Of a stretch of 6,753 nucleotides of DNA, positions 5,652-6,753 are shown piece after piece. Below the pieces are notes generated by a model. That model had not been told where the DNA came from and searched no databases. It saw only the letters and a list, made by a program, of their open reading frames with translations. A program made the translations under genes and the position numbers. Within the stretch, counting starts at the first letter, position 1. Each line of letters begins with the position of its first letter. The stretch is from Planctomycetota bacterium (GTDB lineage Bacteria; Planctomycetota; UBA1135; UBA2386): the NCBI GenBank assembly GCA_947455805.1, contig CANGSN010000171.1:1-6753 (forward strand), in the 5' to 3' direction.

Positions 5652-6494
5652 TCAGCGGCCGGCGCCGAGGAAGCGCACCGAGACCGCTCCGCCTTCGTGC
5701 CGCGCCTGCCGCTGCACCGACGGCGCCCCAGCCCACACCGCCGCCAGCAGCAGCAGCGGCCCGAGCAGCTCGAGCGACTCCTCGAGCCACGACGTGTAGG
5801 CGACCAGCGGCACGCCGCGCAGCTGCCGGCCCGAGGCGATCGCGGAGTCCTCGGCAATCTCGCACAGCAGTGCGCAACCGAGTGCCAAGAAGCCGGCCAC
5901 CAGGCGGCGGCGCTGCAGTTCGTCGGGCATCTGCCGCCACAACCGCCAACCACAGACGACCCCGAACAAGGCCAGCGCCGGCGCCAGCGTGAACGTCCAC
6001 ACGTAGACGCCGTGGCCGCCGAGCGACGGGTGCAGCAGCGCGCCGAAGCGTTCGTGCAGGCCGAAGAGGTCGTCGACGGCGAGGTAGAGGAACAGCGTGC
6101 CGAAGCACCGCCAACAGGGCTTCGAGGCGGCGATGCCGGAGCGCCACCAGGAGGCGAGCCCGACCGCGGCCATCGTCGCCACCGCGAACAGCGCCGGCAC
6201 AGATCCCTCGGCCGACGCGTCGAACCAGCCGATCCAGCCGTCGGCGACGCGGTGCCGGCCCCAGTAGGTCAACCGGGCGACCGCATCGAGCGCGACCAGC
6301 AGCAGGAAGCCGGCCAGCAGCCCACGCAGCGGCGGCTCGCCAGCGGACGCGGACGAAGGTGCATGGACGACGAAACGCGGCACGGGCCGCACATCGGCTG
6401 CATCCAACGGCGACCGGAGCCGCAGGTCCCACGGCGAGACCGCCGCACCGACGTGTGCCGGCCCGAGCACCAGCGCGGGTGGCGTTCGCTGCAT
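5652..6494 (-). CDS. Multi-pass membrane protein of unknown function
   Basis: From ATG 6494 the product has 280 residues with about six hydrophobic segments at roughly 57-77, 98-117, 129-146, 164-186, 198-215 and 240-257, after a polar N-terminus of about 50 residues. Acidic/histidine residues sit within or next to membrane segments: VDDLFGLHER (D141, D142, H147, E148), CEIAED (E212, E215) and LEESLELLG (E238, E239, E242). This pattern is shared by unassigned bacterial membrane proteins with D-D/E...H-E motifs; I do not recognise a characterised family, and metal binding would be speculation. The frame is open up to 6659. In-frame ATGs at 6659, 6590 and 6575 would overlap the divergent efflux gene, so 6494 is the most economical start, though a GTG nearer the first membrane segment is possible. 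Its stop is 9 bp from the stop of the stranded mqnE tail, the likely original convergent neighbour. Confidence 0.72.
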   Translation of the reverse strand: MQRTPPALVLGPAHVGAAVSPWDLRLRSPLDAADVRPVPRFVVHAPSSASAGEPPLRGLLAGFLLLVALDAVARLTYWGRHRVADGWIGWFDASAEGSVPALFAVATMAAVGLASWWRSGIAASKPCWRCFGTLFLYLAVDDLFGLHERFGALLHPSLGGHGVYVWTFTLAPALALFGVVCGWRLWRQMPDELQRRRLVAGFLALGCALLCEIAEDSAIASGRQLRGVPLVAYTSWLEESLELLGPLLLLAAVWAGAPSVQRQARHEGGAVSVRFLGAGR

Positions 6495-6573
6495 CCACGT
6501 CCGACGGTCGGCAACATCGCCGCTCGTCGATGGCCATTCAGGCGGCGCCGCGCGCTGCCCCGCCAGAGCGCCC
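6495..6573. promoter_or_regulatory. Divergent gap between membrane-protein and efflux-lipoprotein genes
   Basis: About 79 bases separate the proposed divergent starts at 6494 (minus) and 6574 (plus). Promoters for both genes would have to lie here. No clear consensus promoter, operator or Shine-Dalgarno is visible, and the size of the gap depends on the uncertain start of the membrane protein. Confidence 0.25.
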
Positions 6574-6753
6574 ATGAACCGCACCGCCATCGAGCGCAGC
6601 AGCTCCCACCGCCCCACGCTCCTCCTTCTCGTCGCGGCCGCGGCGGCGAGCTGCAGCATCGGCCCGAGCTACAAGCCCGCACACGCGCGCGGTCCCGACG
6701 CATTCCAGAGCACGGCCGCGAACGATCCGGTGTTCCCGGCGACGGCGAGCGAC
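6574..6753 (+). CDS. Outer-membrane efflux lipoprotein, NodT/OprM (TolC-like) family, N-terminal fragment
   Basis: Sixty codons run from ATG 6574 to the window edge. A basic leader (MNRTAIERSSSHRP), a hydrophobic stretch LLLLVAAAAAS and a cysteine at residue 27 form a lipoprotein signal peptide (lipobox AASC). The mature protein starts CSIGPSYKP, matching the CxxGPxYxxP start that is diagnostic of NodT/OprM-type outer-membrane factors. These trimeric channels join an RND or ABC pump and a periplasmic adaptor to carry substrates across the outer membrane. The pump and adaptor genes, if linked, would lie beyond the window. The frame was read by hand because it is too short to stand out as an open frame. 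No Shine-Dalgarno is evident. The cleavage residue at -3 is Ala rather than Leu, which is tolerated. It implies an organism with an outer membrane. Confidence 0.8.
   Translation, partial: MNRTAIERSSSHRPTLLLLVAAAAASCSIGPSYKPAHARGPDAFQSTAANDPVFPATASD

Noticed and set aside
1..6753. tRNA, rRNA, CRISPR array or phage genes
   Set aside because: No cloverleaf with a CCA end, no rRNA-like stretches, no regularly spaced repeats and no structural phage proteins were seen on either strand.

Overview
This 6.75 kb window has very high G+C (about 70% over most of it, with strong G/C bias at third codon positions). It encodes one enzyme of the futalosine menaquinone pathway. Most starts lack a Shine-Dalgarno sequence, and one gene encodes a secreted protein of unknown family. 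This fits a Planctomycetota-like, or less likely a Myxococcota/Acidobacteriota-like, free-living bacterium. The phylum is an inference from style, not from a marker gene.

Layout. (1) 1-907, minus strand: the ATPase of a MacB/LolD-type ABC transporter (209-907), followed after 2 bp by the N-terminus of its FtsX/MacB-type permease (1-206, cut by the window edge). (2) 1031-2590, plus strand, divergent from the transporter: a 519-aa secreted protein whose C-terminal half looks like a peptidase-MA-type fold that has lost its zinc-binding residues. (3) 2694-3833, plus strand: mqnE, the radical SAM aminofutalosine synthase. (4) 3844-5468, minus strand: a two-gene operon with a GTGA stop/start overlap. 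It encodes a 375-aa ABC/AAA15-type ATPase and a 166-aa protein with a PD-(D/E)XK-like residue pattern. (5) 5570-5648: a second, diverged copy of the 3' end of mqnE. (6) 5652-6494, minus strand: a membrane protein with about six membrane segments. (7) 6574-6753, plus strand: the start of an outer-membrane efflux lipoprotein of the NodT/OprM/TolC type, cut by the window edge.

Main result. The ATPase/nuclease-like pair sits exactly between two 79-bp direct copies of the mqnE 3' end (3761-3839 and 5570-5648, 74/79 identical). If the 1.8 kb unit (3840-5648 or equivalent) is removed, mqnE becomes directly convergent with the membrane-protein gene, with 9 bp between stop codons. The simplest reading is that a compact cassette inserted into the 3' end of mqnE, brought its own slightly different gene tail to restore the reading frame, and left the old tail stranded on the far side. 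The cassette has visibly lower G+C than its flanks and encodes no integrase or transposase.

The cargo architecture, an SMC-like/AAA15 ATPase translationally coupled to a small nuclease-like partner, resembles anti-phage pairs such as Septu and PARIS. The second protein shows neither the HNH motif of PtuB nor a Toprim domain. It is therefore a candidate undescribed two-gene defence system carried on a minimal cassette that restores the end of its target gene. The transporter, secreted-protein, mqnE, membrane-protein and efflux genes look like ordinary chromosomal background.
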